Positions 1 through 7,777 of a stretch of DNA of 64,000 nucleotides are shown in pieces. A program made the position numbers and the translations under genes. A model generated the notes under the pieces. It did no database searches and was not told the origin of the DNA. It saw only the letters and a program-made list of their open reading frames with translations. Origin of the DNA: Prevotellaceae bacterium HUN156 (GTDB lineage: Bacteria > Bacteroidota > Bacteroidia > Bacteroidales > Bacteroidaceae); NCBI GenBank assembly GCA_900119285.1, contig FPIT01000007.1:1-64000 (forward strand), written 5' to 3'. Numbering within the stretch: the first letter of the stretch is position 1; every line of letters starts with the position of its first letter.

Positions 1-294
1 GGTGTGCTGGAGAAGTTCCGCAGCTGTCTGCTGGAGATGCTGCTCAACTCCCGCAAGGTGAAGATTGACGGCCTCGGCACATTCTACTGCACCATCGAGA
101 ACCAGTCGGGCGGTGCCGAGAAACAGGAGGACTTCAACGTAGGACAGCACCTGAAAGCACTCCACATCCGATTCATGCCTGAACAGGAACAGGAAATGAA
201 CATCTCCAGTCGCGAATTCCTGAAGCGCGCCGACTTCATCAACATCCACTCGCTGTCGAGAGACGGAAAGCCCGAGGGAGAACAGCAACCCTAA
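1..294 (+). CDS. HU-family DNA-binding protein, 3' part only
   Basis: The reading frame is open from the first base of the window, so the true start lies upstream and only the last 97 codons or so are visible. The part seen contains the core typical of HU/IHF-like proteins of Bacteroidota, with SRKVKIDGLGTFYCTI resembling the strand-turn segment before the DNA-binding arm. It ends in a hydrophilic tail rich in Glu, Gly and Gln. Such proteins bend DNA and are usually about 150 residues in this phylum. A smalltalk micro-gene follows 212 bases downstream, an arrangement often seen for HU-like genes in Bacteroides and Prevotella. The family assignment is fairly firm; which HU paralogue it is cannot be told. 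Confidence 0.72.
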   Translation, partial: GVLEKFRSCLLEMLLNSRKVKIDGLGTFYCTIENQSGGAEKQEDFNVGQHLKALHIRFMPEQEQEMNISSREFLKRADFINIHSLSRDGKPEGEQQP

Positions 295-295
295 A

Positions 296-341
296 AGCCT
301 ACCCCCACCCCCTCCCTAAAAGGAGGGGAGAAGCCTACCCC
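296..341 (+). repeat. GC-rich post-stop repeat (CCTACCCC family), copy 1
   Basis: It starts two bases after the HU stop codon. It has a CCTACCCCC lead followed by CCCCTCCC and GGAGGGG arms that can pair. The same unit occurs after the stop codons at 2550 and 3565 and, inverted, after the minus-strand stop at 7778. The position suggests a transcript-end hairpin or REP-like element. Confidence 0.75.
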
Positions 342-387
342 AAGGAGTTAGCGGGAGTTAATGGGAGTTAACGAGCCGATGGCTCGT

Positions 388-436
388 GGAGTTAACGGAC
401 GAATGTTCTGCGGTAGTAGTATTGTCCGATAACTCC
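388..436 (+). ncRNA. Conserved-loop hairpin upstream of smalltalk gene, copy 1
   Basis: Arms 388-400 and 424-436 pair over 13 positions with one A-A mismatch. The loop contains AATGTTCTGCGGTAGTAGTA. The same loop on a perfect 15-bp stem lies at 39544-39594, and in both places the hairpin ends 69-70 bases before a smalltalk ATG. Between copies the loop is invariant while the stem differs by one position that is G-C in copy 2. That pattern suggests an RNA element or structured leader. It could instead be a small inverted-repeat element. Confidence 0.5.
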
Positions 437-506
437 ATCGACGGAGTCGATTAACTCCAGATAACTCCCAATAACTCCCAATTAATTAACTAAAACCATT
501 AGAACT

Positions 507-608
507 ATGAAAAACAAAGAATTTTGGAAGACGGTGATACATATCGTCGTAACAGTGCTAACAGCATTGACAACTACGCTCACTACAACATCGTGCATGG
601 CACGATAA
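507..608 (+). CDS. Smalltalk micro-protein, 33 aa
   Basis: The gene encodes a 33-residue peptide starting MKNKEFWKTVIHIVVTVLTA and ending TTTSCMAR. It matches the pattern of the Bacteroidales 'smalltalk' family: a short charged start with a Trp at about position 7, one hydrophobic helix of roughly 16 residues, a Thr-rich stretch and a terminal SCM. The Thr/Ser-Cys near the end looks like a lipobox remnant, but function and location of the family are unknown. It follows an HU-like gene, as is common, and is preceded by the conserved-loop hairpin. A strong hairpin terminator lies 34 bases downstream. A second paralogue is at 39664. Confidence 0.85.
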   Translation: MKNKEFWKTVIHIVVTVLTALTTTLTTTSCMAR

Positions 609-642
609 ACATTGAACATTGAAGATTGAAAATTGAACATTA

Positions 643-673
643 AAGGGCTGCGCTCAGAAATGAGGCAGCCCTT
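643..673 (+). terminator. Hairpin terminator after smalltalk gene
   Basis: AAGGGCTGC-g-CTCA pairs with TGAGGCAGCCCTT around a GAAA loop, giving 13 bp with one bulged base, followed by ATTAATT. A near-identical hairpin in inverted orientation lies at 39448-39478. Confidence 0.7.
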
Positions 674-720
674 ATTAATTATCACTCTTCACCGCCGTAA
701 GGCGATTCTTCACTCTTCAC

Positions 721-1179
721 TTACAAAATCGGTGTGAGCAGGCGGCAGATGGCTTCGAGATAGTGGCGATCAGTGTCGTCGAAGGTGGAGAGGTCTTTGC
801 TGTCAATGTCGAGGACGGCAAAGACAGAGCCAGAGGCATTGAAGACGGGAACGACAATCTCGGAACGGGAAAGGCTGCTGCAAGCAATGTGGCCAGGGAA
901 CTGCTCGACATCGGGAACGACAATGGTTTGCTGCTGTTGCCAGGCAGTGCCACAGACTCCACGGCCATAGCCAATGTGCATGCAGGCTACGGGGCCCTGA
1001 AAGGGACCGAGAAGGAGTTCGCCATCGTGAACGCGATAGAAACCTGTCCAGAAGAATTGCATCTCTTCATGGATGGCGGCACAGACGTTAGACATCACGG
1101 CTATCATATCGGTCTCTCCGGCTATCAAAGCCTCTATCTGCTTGGTGAGCAGGGTGTATTTCTCTTCCTTATTATTCAT
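721..1179 (-). CDS. msrC: Free methionine-(R)-sulfoxide reductase (GAF domain)
   Basis: This 152-residue, single-domain GAF protein fits the fRMsr (MsrC/YebR) family in length and motifs. fRMsr reduces free methionine-R-sulfoxide in the cytoplasm with thioredoxin. The visible markers are FFWTGFYRV near residues 42-50, LLLGPFQGPVACMHI at 56-69, GRGVCGTAW at 72-80 and HIACSSLSRSEIVVP at 98-112. Cys66, Cys76 and Cys100 correspond to the three conserved cysteines of the family, where the last two are usually the catalytic and resolving residues. It stands alone and is divergent from the NhaC-type gene. The assignment is firm. Confidence 0.88.
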   Translation of the reverse strand: MNNKEEKYTLLTKQIEALIAGETDMIAVMSNVCAAIHEEMQFFWTGFYRVHDGELLLGPFQGPVACMHIGYGRGVCGTAWQQQQTIVVPDVEQFPGHIACSSLSRSEIVVPVFNASGSVFAVLDIDSKDLSTFDDTDRHYLEAICRLLTPIL

Positions 1180-1236
1180 AATCTATTGATTTAGGAGTGC
1201 AAAGATACAAATAAGTATGAGAAATGCAATGATTTT

Positions 1237-1267
1237 TTTGTTATTTCCGCTCAATTTAGTATCTTTG
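1237..1267 (+). promoter_or_regulatory. Promoter of NhaC-type gene
   Basis: TTTG at 1237-1240 and TATCTTTG at 1260-1267 are spaced by 19 bases. The -7 element ends only 8 bases before the ATG at 1276, so the transcript would be nearly leaderless unless translation starts at the in-frame ATG 1294. Confidence 0.75.
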
Positions 1268-1275
1268 CATGCAAT

Positions 1276-2550
1276 ATGAGGAAAGGTTTGATGGCTTTAT
1301 CACCCCTTATGGTGTTCATCTTGTTGTATCTGGTGACGAGCATTATTGCCCAGGACTTCTACAAGGTGCCTATCACGGTGGCGTTTATGGCGGCATCGAT
1401 GTATGCCGTGGTGACGAGTGGCGGCATGCCACTGCGCCAGAGGATAGACATCTATAGTCGTGGAGCAGCAAAGGGGCAGATGATGCTGATGATATGGATA
1501 TTCATTCTGGCGGGTGCCTTTGCACATACTGCCAAGGTGATGGGGGCAATAGATGCTACGGTGAATGTGGCGCTGACGCTGTTGCCTGCGAATATGTTGC
1601 TGGCGGGACTGTTTCTGGCAGCGTGCTTCATATCGGTAAGCGTAGGAACGAGTGTGGGCACCATCGTGGCTCTGACGCCTATTGCGGCGGGTGTGGCTGA
1701 GCAGACGGGGGCCAGCGTGCCTCTGATGACTGCAGTAGTGGTGGGTGGCTCGTTCTTTGGCGACAACTTGTCGTTTATCTCGGATACAACGATTATTGCT
1801 ACCTCTACGCAGGACTGTAAGTTGAGTGATAAGTTTCGCGTCAACTCGTTTATCGTGGTGCCTGCTGCAGCGGTGATTCTGATAGTGTACCTGATAATGG
1901 GTGCCAACATAGCAGCGCCACAGCATATCCATGAGGTGGAATACCTGAAGGTGGTGCCATATCTGGTGGTGCTGGTGGCTGCGGTGATGGGCATGAACGT
2001 GATGGCGGTGCTCACGCTGGGCATCCTGCTGACGGGCTGCATAGGTATTGCCAACGGCAGCTTCGACGTATTTGGCTGGATGGGAGCGATGGGCGAAGGT
2101 GTGACGGGAATGGGTGAGCTAATCATCATCACAATGATGGCTGGCGGACTGCTGGAAATCATCAAGCACAATGGTGGCATAGACTTTATCATAGACAGAC
2201 TGACACGACACGTGAACAGCAAGCGTGGCGCAGAGATGGCGGTGGCAGGACTGGTGTCGGTGGTGGACTTGTGTACTGCCAACAATACGGTGGCTATCAT
2301 CACCGTGGGTGGCATAGCAAAGCAGATAGCTGACAGATTCGGGGTGGACAACCGCAAATGTGCGTCGATACTGGATACCTTCTCGTGTGCCGTACAGGGT
2401 ATGATACCTTACGGTGCCCAGATACTGATGGCGGCAGGACTGGCAGAGCTGAACCCTATCAGCATACTACCCTACCTCTACTACCCTATGGCTATAGGCT
2501 TCGCAGCACTGCTGTCGATATGGCTGAGATACCCGAAGAGGTATTCTTAA
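1276..2550 (+). CDS. Na+/H+ antiporter, NhaC family
   Basis: This 424-residue polytopic inner-membrane protein has about ten hydrophobic segments. It carries the NhaC-family signatures SVSVGTSVGTIVALTPIA (about residues 119-136) and GGSFFGDNLSFISDTTI (about 156-172), which contain the conserved polar residues of the ion path. The second half repeats the pattern around DLCTANNTVAII. The family exchanges Na+ for H+, or couples organic acids to ions, so the substrate is inferred only. The start at 1276 lies 8 bases from the -7 promoter element; ATG 1294 (MALSPLMVF) is a plausible alternative. No gene is obviously co-transcribed. Confidence 0.82.
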   Translation: MRKGLMALSPLMVFILLYLVTSIIAQDFYKVPITVAFMAASMYAVVTSGGMPLRQRIDIYSRGAAKGQMMLMIWIFILAGAFAHTAKVMGAIDATVNVALTLLPANMLLAGLFLAACFISVSVGTSVGTIVALTPIAAGVAEQTGASVPLMTAVVVGGSFFGDNLSFISDTTIIATSTQDCKLSDKFRVNSFIVVPAAAVILIVYLIMGANIAAPQHIHEVEYLKVVPYLVVLVAAVMGMNVMAVLTLGILLTGCIGIANGSFDVFGWMGAMGEGVTGMGELIIITMMAGGLLEIIKHNGGIDFIIDRLTRHVNSKRGAEMAVAGLVSVVDLCTANNTVAIITVGGIAKQIADRFGVDNRKCASILDTFSCAVQGMIPYGAQILMAAGLAELNPISILPYLYYPMAIGFAALLSIWLRYPKRYS

Positions 2551-2659
2551 GAGCCTACCCCCAACCCCTCCCTGAAGGGAGGGGAGATTGGAGAGCGGAG
2601 GGAGAGCCTACCCCCCAACCCCTCCCTGAAGGGAGGGGAGATTGGAGAGCGGAGAAGGG
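2551..2659 (+). repeat. GC-rich post-stop repeat, two tandem copies
   Basis: Two copies of a 53-base unit start at 2551 and 2604, immediately after the antiporter stop. Each contains GAGCCTACCCCC, a CCCTCCCTGAAGGGAGGG hairpin and GATTGGAGAGCGGAG. The copies are almost identical, which suggests recent duplication. Confidence 0.85.
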
Positions 2660-2676
2660 TTAGCGGTTAGTAATTG

Positions 2677-2748
2677 TCAATGTTGATGTTTCACATCGAG
2701 CTCTGCTTGCGCAGCCAATGTTCAATGGTCAATGTTCAATGTTCAATA
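2677..2748 (+). repeat. Composite repeat: TGTTTCACATCGAG module plus TTCAATG array
   Basis: A module resembling TGTTTCACATCGAGCTCTGC is followed by GCGCAGC and an array of TTCAATG units. The same composite, slightly diverged, lies at 57782-57860. The array overlaps the apparent start of the next gene. Confidence 0.7.
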
Positions 2749-3565
2749 TATAAGAAAGGTGGATATAGTACAGCGTAACTTCCTAAGACTGCTTCGCAGT
2801 GGAGCGTTCGGATGGTCTACAAGACCAACTGAACGGATAGAACCTATGTCGCAGTGGAAATGGAACAAACTTTATCAAATATCTCAGATACATGGTGTTA
2901 CGCCGTGGATAAGAGAGGGTATTAGACACTATGAGGAGGATTTCTTCCTGGACCTGAAGCCTTCACTCAGACAGCACTTTGAGGAGGACTGCACGGAGAT
3001 GACGGAGCCTCCTATGTTGCAGGAACTGACCAACCCCATGCTGAACCATAAGCTGCAACAACTGGCAGAGGAATCGGGCATGGAAGACCCTACCTTCAAC
3101 CTGCTGCTAAGACTGGTGAACATTGCTCGCAACATTCTTACGCAGGGCATCAGTCTGCGACAGCTGGTGATGCTGGGCGTGTATCTGCGTACCACTCGCG
3201 ACGTGATAGAATATGAGGTGCTGAAGACGTGGATAAAGCGACTGGACATGGAGCGCATGGCGAGACTGGAGGGGGCGCTGCTGCTGGTGTTGTTCCACTT
3301 CACGGAGCGCGAGATAAGGTTTACGAATGCTGTGGTAAACAAGTCGATAGAGCGAACAGCCAGCGACATCTTCCAACTAACGGAGAAGAAGGCGGCAGAC
3401 TGGTACTTCACACAGGGAAAGAGCATCTTTGTGCGTACCAACGACTCGGGGGCTATGATGTGGCACGTGAAGCAGTCGGCAAAGTATATGAGATACTACC
3501 CTGCCGAGGCGGTAACAAACTTTGTGAAGAACTTCGCACACTCTATGTCACACATCGAAGAATAA
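2732..3565 (+). CDS. Conserved Bacteroidales protein, possibly nucleotidyltransferase-like
   Basis: The protein has 277 residues from ATG 2732, but its first nine codons lie in the TTCAATG repeat. GTG 2759 (268 residues), preceded by AAGAAAG, may be the true start. The segment QRNFLRLLRSGAFG and the later EPMSQWKW resemble the N-terminus of Bacteroidales proteins often grouped with the NTP_transf_5 nucleotidyltransferase-like family. I see no convincing nucleotidyltransferase active site (GSxxD...D). The rest is helical and charged, with no signal peptide. It is probably cytoplasmic and of unknown role. Confidence 0.6.
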   Translation: MFNVQYIRKVDIVQRNFLRLLRSGAFGWSTRPTERIEPMSQWKWNKLYQISQIHGVTPWIREGIRHYEEDFFLDLKPSLRQHFEEDCTEMTEPPMLQELTNPMLNHKLQQLAEESGMEDPTFNLLLRLVNIARNILTQGISLRQLVMLGVYLRTTRDVIEYEVLKTWIKRLDMERMARLEGALLLVLFHFTEREIRFTNAVVNKSIERTASDIFQLTEKKAADWYFTQGKSIFVRTNDSGAMMWHVKQSAKYMRYYPAEAVTNFVKNFAHSMSHIEE

Positions 3566-3606
3566 AAGCCTACCCCCACCCCCTCCCTGAAGGGAGGGGA
3601 GATTGG
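3566..3606 (+). repeat. GC-rich post-stop repeat, copy 4
   Basis: It begins directly after the stop at 3565 and carries the same CCTACCCCC lead and CCCTCCCTGAAGGGAGGG hairpin as the copies at 296 and 2551. A TTAGCGGTTA array follows it. Confidence 0.8.
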
Positions 3607-3649
3607 TTAGCGGTTATCGTTTAGCGGTTAGCGTTTAGAAGTATTGTCA

Positions 3650-3840
3650 CACAGAAATAACAGAAATCACAGAAAAATTGCTGCTATGCAGCAATAATTC
3701 GTGAAATTCGTGTAATCTGTGGTCGAAATAAATTCGTGTAATTCGTGGTTTAAAAATAAATCTGTATAATCCGTGTAATCTGTGGTCGAAATAATGTTCA
3801 ATCTTCAATCTTCAATCTTCAATGGTCAATCTTCAATGTC
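3650..3840. repeat. Low-complexity intergenic repeats (AATTCGTG and TTCAATC arrays)
   Basis: This gene-free stretch holds two arrays. The first is built from imperfect units around ATTCGTGTAATCTGTGGT and is related to the one at 56456-56600. The second (3792-3840) repeats CTTCAAT up to the stop codon of the GH25 gene. No open frame or promoter is convincing. Confidence 0.7.
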
Positions 3841-4542
3841 TCACCGGTGTATAAAGCGGATTTCACGCAGGGTGTGACGGCCCATGAAGCGGCTCTTGTC
3901 AACATAACCGCTGACGCCATTGATGCGGCCCTTGCCAGTGTATTGCCACATGGTAATCTCACGATCGTCAGCCACTACGGGCTCCTCGTCGGTATACATG
4001 GCAATCATAATCTTATAATCATCTAACTTACCCAGCAGGTGCTTGTTGTAGAAGTTGCGACCTGTATAGATAAGTGGCTTCTGCTGGTAGGCTTCTTCCA
4101 CAAGGTCGAGGAAGTAGAACAGAGAATCGCAGAAGACATCGGTGGAGAGGCCTCCCGTACTCTCTACATCAATCATTGGGATAAGGTCTTGCTCCTCTGG
4201 AATGCATTGCGACTGGAAATTGCGCAACTGCTTGAGCTGGTCGGTCTTGGGGCGATAGAAATGATAGCTGCCCACCTTGAGGCCATGCTGATGGGCCATC
4301 CAGATGTTACGCTCGAAGGTGGCATCAATACGGTCGCCACCCTCTGTGGCCTTCAGATAGACGTAAGACATGTGGGTGTTGTCGCCAAGAGCCTCCCAGA
4401 ACACTTCGCCCTGATAGTGGCTGAGGTCGATACCATGAATGTGAGAACAGGTGTCTTCGCACTGTACGGTAATGTCCTGAGCATAGAGCGAGAGGGGTAA
4501 GAGAGAGAGTAAAAGAAAGATATATCGAGTTAGATGATTCAT
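3841..4542 (-). CDS. Secreted GH25 lysozyme-like muramidase
   Basis: This 233-residue protein starts with a signal peptide (MNHLTRYIFLLLSLLPLSLYAQ, cleavage near residue 21). It continues as a glycoside hydrolase family 25 barrel, which cleaves N-acetylmuramyl-beta-1,4-N-acetylglucosamine bonds in peptidoglycan. The hallmarks are HGIDLSHYQG (Asp39), YLKATEGGD (62-70), GSYHFYRP (91-98), PMIDVES with Asp125 and Glu127 as the catalytic pair, and the C-terminal MWQYTGKGRINGV. The usual family length is about 190-220 plus signal, so the gene is complete. It is divergent from the clostripain-like gene and may act in wall remodelling or against competitors. Confidence 0.87.
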   Translation of the reverse strand: MNHLTRYIFLLLSLLPLSLYAQDITVQCEDTCSHIHGIDLSHYQGEVFWEALGDNTHMSYVYLKATEGGDRIDATFERNIWMAHQHGLKVGSYHFYRPKTDQLKQLRNFQSQCIPEEQDLIPMIDVESTGGLSTDVFCDSLFYFLDLVEEAYQQKPLIYTGRNFYNKHLLGKLDDYKIMIAMYTDEEPVVADDREITMWQYTGKGRINGVSGYVDKSRFMGRHTLREIRFIHR

Positions 4543-4562
4543 TATTTTCTACAATTTTCCTG

Positions 4563-4570
4563 CAAAGATA
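4563..4570 (-). promoter_or_regulatory. -7 promoter element of GH25 gene
   Basis: TATCTTTG on the minus strand lies 20 bases before the ATG at 4542. A good -33 partner is not obvious. Confidence 0.55.
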
Positions 4571-4614
4571 GCAAATAATTACGAATTATGGCTTATGTAT
4601 TATGAATTATTTAG

Positions 4615-4622
4615 TATATTTG
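4615..4622 (+). promoter_or_regulatory. -7 promoter element of clostripain-like gene
   Basis: TATATTTG lies 18 bases before ATG 4641. Because it falls inside the longer frame that opens at 4602, it argues that translation starts at 4641. Confidence 0.65.
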
Positions 4623-4640
4623 CAGCATAAAATTACTGTT

Positions 4641-5888
4641 ATGAAGCATTTTTTGACTCTATTGGGACTCCTGATAATGGTATGTTCGTGCAGCAAAGAC
4701 GAGGCAGAACAGGAATCTGTGGTGCCTGCACGACGCACCGTCATCGTGTATATGGCAGGTGATAACAACCTGTCGAGCTATATGTATACCGACCTGAGCG
4801 AGATGGCTATAGGGCGACAACTGGTGGGGAAAGGTGAAGACTTGGTGGTATTCGTAGATCGTGCAGCGACTAACGAGAAGCCTTTCATAGCCAGAATAAC
4901 TGCCAGCGGAGAACAGGAGAAACTTTATGAATACCCGATAGACTTCTACTCATCGGATGCAGATCACTTTGCAGAGGTGTTGAGCAGGTGCATACAGTTA
5001 TGCCCAGCAACGGAGGACTATGGACTGGTATTGTGGGGACACGCCAGCGGATGGCTGATAGAGAGCGACTCCATCAGTAACAGCGTGTATGGCAGTCGCA
5101 GGGCGTATGGCGTGGATAACAATATGTGGATGAATATTCCTTCAATGCGTCAGGCACTGCAATCGCTGAACATCAAGTGGAAATTCATCTTTAGCGACTG
5201 CTGTAATATGCAGAACATAGAAACGGCGTATGAGTTGAAAGATGTGGCGGAATACCTGATAGCCTCGCCAGCAGAGATTCCTGGCAAGGGTGCTCCCTAC
5301 AACACCGTAGTGCCTACTCTATTCATTCATAACGACAAGGAGATGTATGAGGCGATATGTGACAAATACTATGAACAGACAGACACCAAGGGGGGACATC
5401 TGCCTATATCGGTGATTCGCACGGATAAGCTGAACGCATTGGCTGTGGCTACGAAGGCTGTATTGCCAGAGGTGGTGAACAATCTGCCACACAATGACTA
5501 TGGTATGGGGCATATCTACTATTTCTGTCTGGTGGGTGGCAACTCGTGGGGAAATAACTACGACAATCGCTACAAGGCGCTCTACGACATGAACGACATT
5601 ATCCGATGGGCTACCGTTAATGACCAAACGGCTTATAATACGTGGAAGGCGGCACTGGACCAGGCGGTGATATACAAGAAGATGAGCACCTTTTGGCACG
5701 CTAACTATCTGGAGTCTGATTATACCGAAAAGAGCTTTTATGACTTCACCGTAACGGAAGAGGCCTACGGTGGCGTGAGCATGTTCTTCCCATTGGAGAA
5801 ATACAACAACGGGATAACTAACTTTAATAAGGACATCAAAAAGATGGGTTGGTATTATGCTGTGGGATGGTCGGAATTAGGATGGTGA
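4641..5888 (+). CDS. Clostripain-related (C11) cysteine peptidase lipoprotein
   Basis: From ATG 4641 the product has 415 residues and begins with a lipoprotein signal (MKHFLTLLGLLIMVCSCSKD; lipid-modified Cys at 15 or 17). An ATG at 4602 would extend the frame but lies upstream of the -7 element, so I prefer 4641. The C11 fold is marked by RTVIVYMAGDNNLSSY (32-47), LVLWGHASGW with His134, and FSDCCNM, where Cys188 is the likely nucleophile. These enzymes cleave after Arg or Lys and are often self-activated. The conserved region is followed by a C-terminal region of unclear role. The protein is probably on the outer membrane or cell surface. Confidence 0.85.
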   Translation: MKHFLTLLGLLIMVCSCSKDEAEQESVVPARRTVIVYMAGDNNLSSYMYTDLSEMAIGRQLVGKGEDLVVFVDRAATNEKPFIARITASGEQEKLYEYPIDFYSSDADHFAEVLSRCIQLCPATEDYGLVLWGHASGWLIESDSISNSVYGSRRAYGVDNNMWMNIPSMRQALQSLNIKWKFIFSDCCNMQNIETAYELKDVAEYLIASPAEIPGKGAPYNTVVPTLFIHNDKEMYEAICDKYYEQTDTKGGHLPISVIRTDKLNALAVATKAVLPEVVNNLPHNDYGMGHIYYFCLVGGNSWGNNYDNRYKALYDMNDIIRWATVNDQTAYNTWKAALDQAVIYKKMSTFWHANYLESDYTEKSFYDFTVTEEAYGGVSMFFPLEKYNNGITNFNKDIKKMGWYYAVGWSELGW

Positions 5889-5903
5889 AATGAAAACACG
5901 TTT

Positions 5904-7217
5904 TCATTTCTTTCGCTTAATCACGACCTTGACCTTAGAAATTCTGCGCTCATCCATTTCCTGAATTTCGAAAATGAAATTCTGGTATTCTATCTTCTCA
6001 TGCAGTTTGGGGAAGTCGCCCTTAATTTCAAGCAGTAAGCCTGCCAGAGAATCAGCATCGCCCTGTACCTCCTCGAAGGTCTCGTCATCGACATTCAGAA
6101 TCTTATAGAAGTCAGAGAGAAGTGTCTTACCCTCAAAGACATAGGTGTTGCTATTGATGCGGGTATAGTTCTTCTCGTCTTCGTCGTACTCGTCGTTAAT
6201 CTCGCCCACAATCTCTTCTAAAACGTCTTCCAGAGTAACGATACCACTGGTGCCTCCAAACTCATCAACAACAATGGCGATATGCACCTTGTTTTCTTGG
6301 AACTCACGCAGCAAGTCGTCAATTTTCTTGGTCTCAGGAACAAAATATGGCGGACGAATCAATGACTGCCAGCGGAAGGATGCACCCTTAGAGAGATGGG
6401 GCAGCAAGTCCTTGATATACAGGATGCCACGAATGTTGTCGCTATTATCCTGATAGACGGGAATGCGCGAATAGTTGTTCTCAACAATGCACTGCAGCAC
6501 CTCCTGATAGGTGGCCTTGAAGTCGAGGTCGACCACATCCTGACGAGAGGTCATAATCTCCTTGGCAGTCTCATCGCCAAAGCGGACAATACCCTCAAGG
6601 ATGCGCTGCTCGTCCTTGATATCTTCCTTGTCGGTAAGCTCTAAAGCCTGCTCCAAATCATCTACACTCAGCGCATGGCTCTCCTTCTGTACCACCTTGT
6701 CAGCCAACTTACCAGAACTCATCACAATGCTGGCGAAAGGATAGAACAACTTGCGACAGAACAGAATGCCATTGACAGCACCACGACAGAAGCGAAGGGG
6801 CTGCTTGCCAGCATACACCTTAGGCATAATCTCGCCAAAGAGCAGCAAGAGAAAGGTGAGCAGAACGGTAATGAGCAGGAACTCCAACCACCAGGCATTG
6901 CCAAAATCAATGGTGTGGCTGAAGAAATAGGTGAACAGCATGATGATGGTGACATTGACCAAGTTGTTGGCTATCAAGATGGTAGCCAGCGTACGCTCAG
7001 ACTCGTCACGCAACTGCTTAATCTTATAATCTGCCTCATTTTTCTCTTCGTCTAACTCATTCAAATCAGTGGGCGACAAAGAGAAGAAAGCAATCTCTGA
7101 ACCAGAAGCGAAGCCCGAAACAAACAACAATGCACATGCAAGAGAGCCAGCAATAATAGCTCCTAACGAGGGTGACATGAGCGTCACTTCATTCAGAATA
7201 TCTTGAAAATAGTCCAT
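5904..7217 (-). CDS. gldE: Gliding-motility-associated protein GldE (CNNM/CorC-type)
   Basis: This 437-residue inner-membrane protein has a DUF21 region of about four membrane segments (residues 20-170, with GFASGSEIAFFSLS). A CBS pair (about 210-335) includes IVVDEFGGTSGIVTLEDVLE, and a CorC_HlyC domain lies at the C-terminus. This architecture with HGEIMPK-like LFGEIMPKVYAG is that of GldE and related ion-transport-linked proteins. In Bacteroidota gldE sits next to ssb, as here: only four bases separate the two and they run in the same direction. Non-gliding Bacteroidales keep the gene, so it may serve type IX secretion or Mg2+/Co2+ handling. Confidence 0.87.
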   Translation of the reverse strand: MDYFQDILNEVTLMSPSLGAIIAGSLACALLFVSGFASGSEIAFFSLSPTDLNELDEEKNEADYKIKQLRDESERTLATILIANNLVNVTIIMLFTYFFSHTIDFGNAWWLEFLLITVLLTFLLLLFGEIMPKVYAGKQPLRFCRGAVNGILFCRKLFYPFASIVMSSGKLADKVVQKESHALSVDDLEQALELTDKEDIKDEQRILEGIVRFGDETAKEIMTSRQDVVDLDFKATYQEVLQCIVENNYSRIPVYQDNSDNIRGILYIKDLLPHLSKGASFRWQSLIRPPYFVPETKKIDDLLREFQENKVHIAIVVDEFGGTSGIVTLEDVLEEIVGEINDEYDEDEKNYTRINSNTYVFEGKTLLSDFYKILNVDDETFEEVQGDADSLAGLLLEIKGDFPKLHEKIEYQNFIFEIQEMDERRISKVKVVIKRKK

Positions 7218-7221
7218 GAGA

Positions 7222-7593
7222 TTATTCGTTGGTCGTTACAGCAGGCTCCTGTGGCTGCGATAACGTTTTAGGACTCAGCATCTCCATATTGTCTGCCCAT
7301 ATCTCTGTAGCAGTACGACGCTGTCCTTGTTTATCATCGTAAACGGTATAACGAATACGCCCTTCGATATACAGCTTATCACCTTTATGAACATACTTCT
7401 CTACTACTTCAGCCAACTTGCGCCAAAGCAATACGGTATGCCAATCGGTACGATCAGGCACCTGAGTACCATTAGGCAGTGTGTAGCCACGCTCTGTAGT
7501 AGCCAAACGAATACGCGCCACAGCTACGCCTGCATCAACATAGCGTACCTCAGGCTCTAAACCCACGTTACCAATTAACATTACCTTATTCAT
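7222..7593 (-). CDS. ssb: Single-stranded DNA-binding protein
   Basis: The 123-residue protein starts MNKVMLIGNVGLEPEVRYVD, the typical beginning of the SSB OB-fold. DWHTVLLWRKLAEVVEKYV (about 51-69) and LYIEGRIRY complete the core. It coats single-stranded DNA during replication, repair and recombination. The acidic C-terminal tip of classical SSB is short and atypical here (EPAVTTNE), which is common for the Bacteroidota paralogue beside gldE. It is transcribed first in the ssb-gldE pair. Confidence 0.9.
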   Translation of the reverse strand: MNKVMLIGNVGLEPEVRYVDAGVAVARIRLATTERGYTLPNGTQVPDRTDWHTVLLWRKLAEVVEKYVHKGDKLYIEGRIRYTVYDDKQGQRRTATEIWADNMEMLSPKTLSQPQEPAVTTNE

Positions 7594-7713
7594 AATCTAC
7601 GTTGTTTTTAGAATTCTAGAGGTGAGAAGCTAGAGGTGAGAGGTGAGAGAAATGTTTCTCCGCAGTTTTCTTGGCTTGCCAGCTATTCTTTAACCTCTTC
7701 AACTATCTATTTA

Positions 7714-7776
7714 GCTCCCCTCCTCTGGGGAGGGGTTCTCTCTTTGAGAGTGTGGCGTTGCAATGGGGGTAGGCCT
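7714..7776 (-). repeat. GC-rich post-stop repeat, inverted copy
   Basis: Read on the minus strand it begins two bases after the stop at 7778 with GGCCTACCCCC, then ATTGCAACGCCACACT, and ends in a CCCCTCCCC/GGGGAGGGG-type hairpin. The ATTGCAACGCCACACT part recurs at 26762-26777. Confidence 0.7.
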
Positions 7777-7777
7777 C

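Noticed and set aside
482..685. Minus-strand frame across the first smalltalk gene
   Set aside because: It is antisense to a recognised micro-protein and consists partly of TTCAATC repeat and terminator.
1300..2357. Long antisense frames under the NhaC-type gene
   Set aside because: They mirror the codon pattern of the real gene, give low-complexity Ser/Thr/Ala/Ile or His/Arg protein, and have no homologue I recognise.
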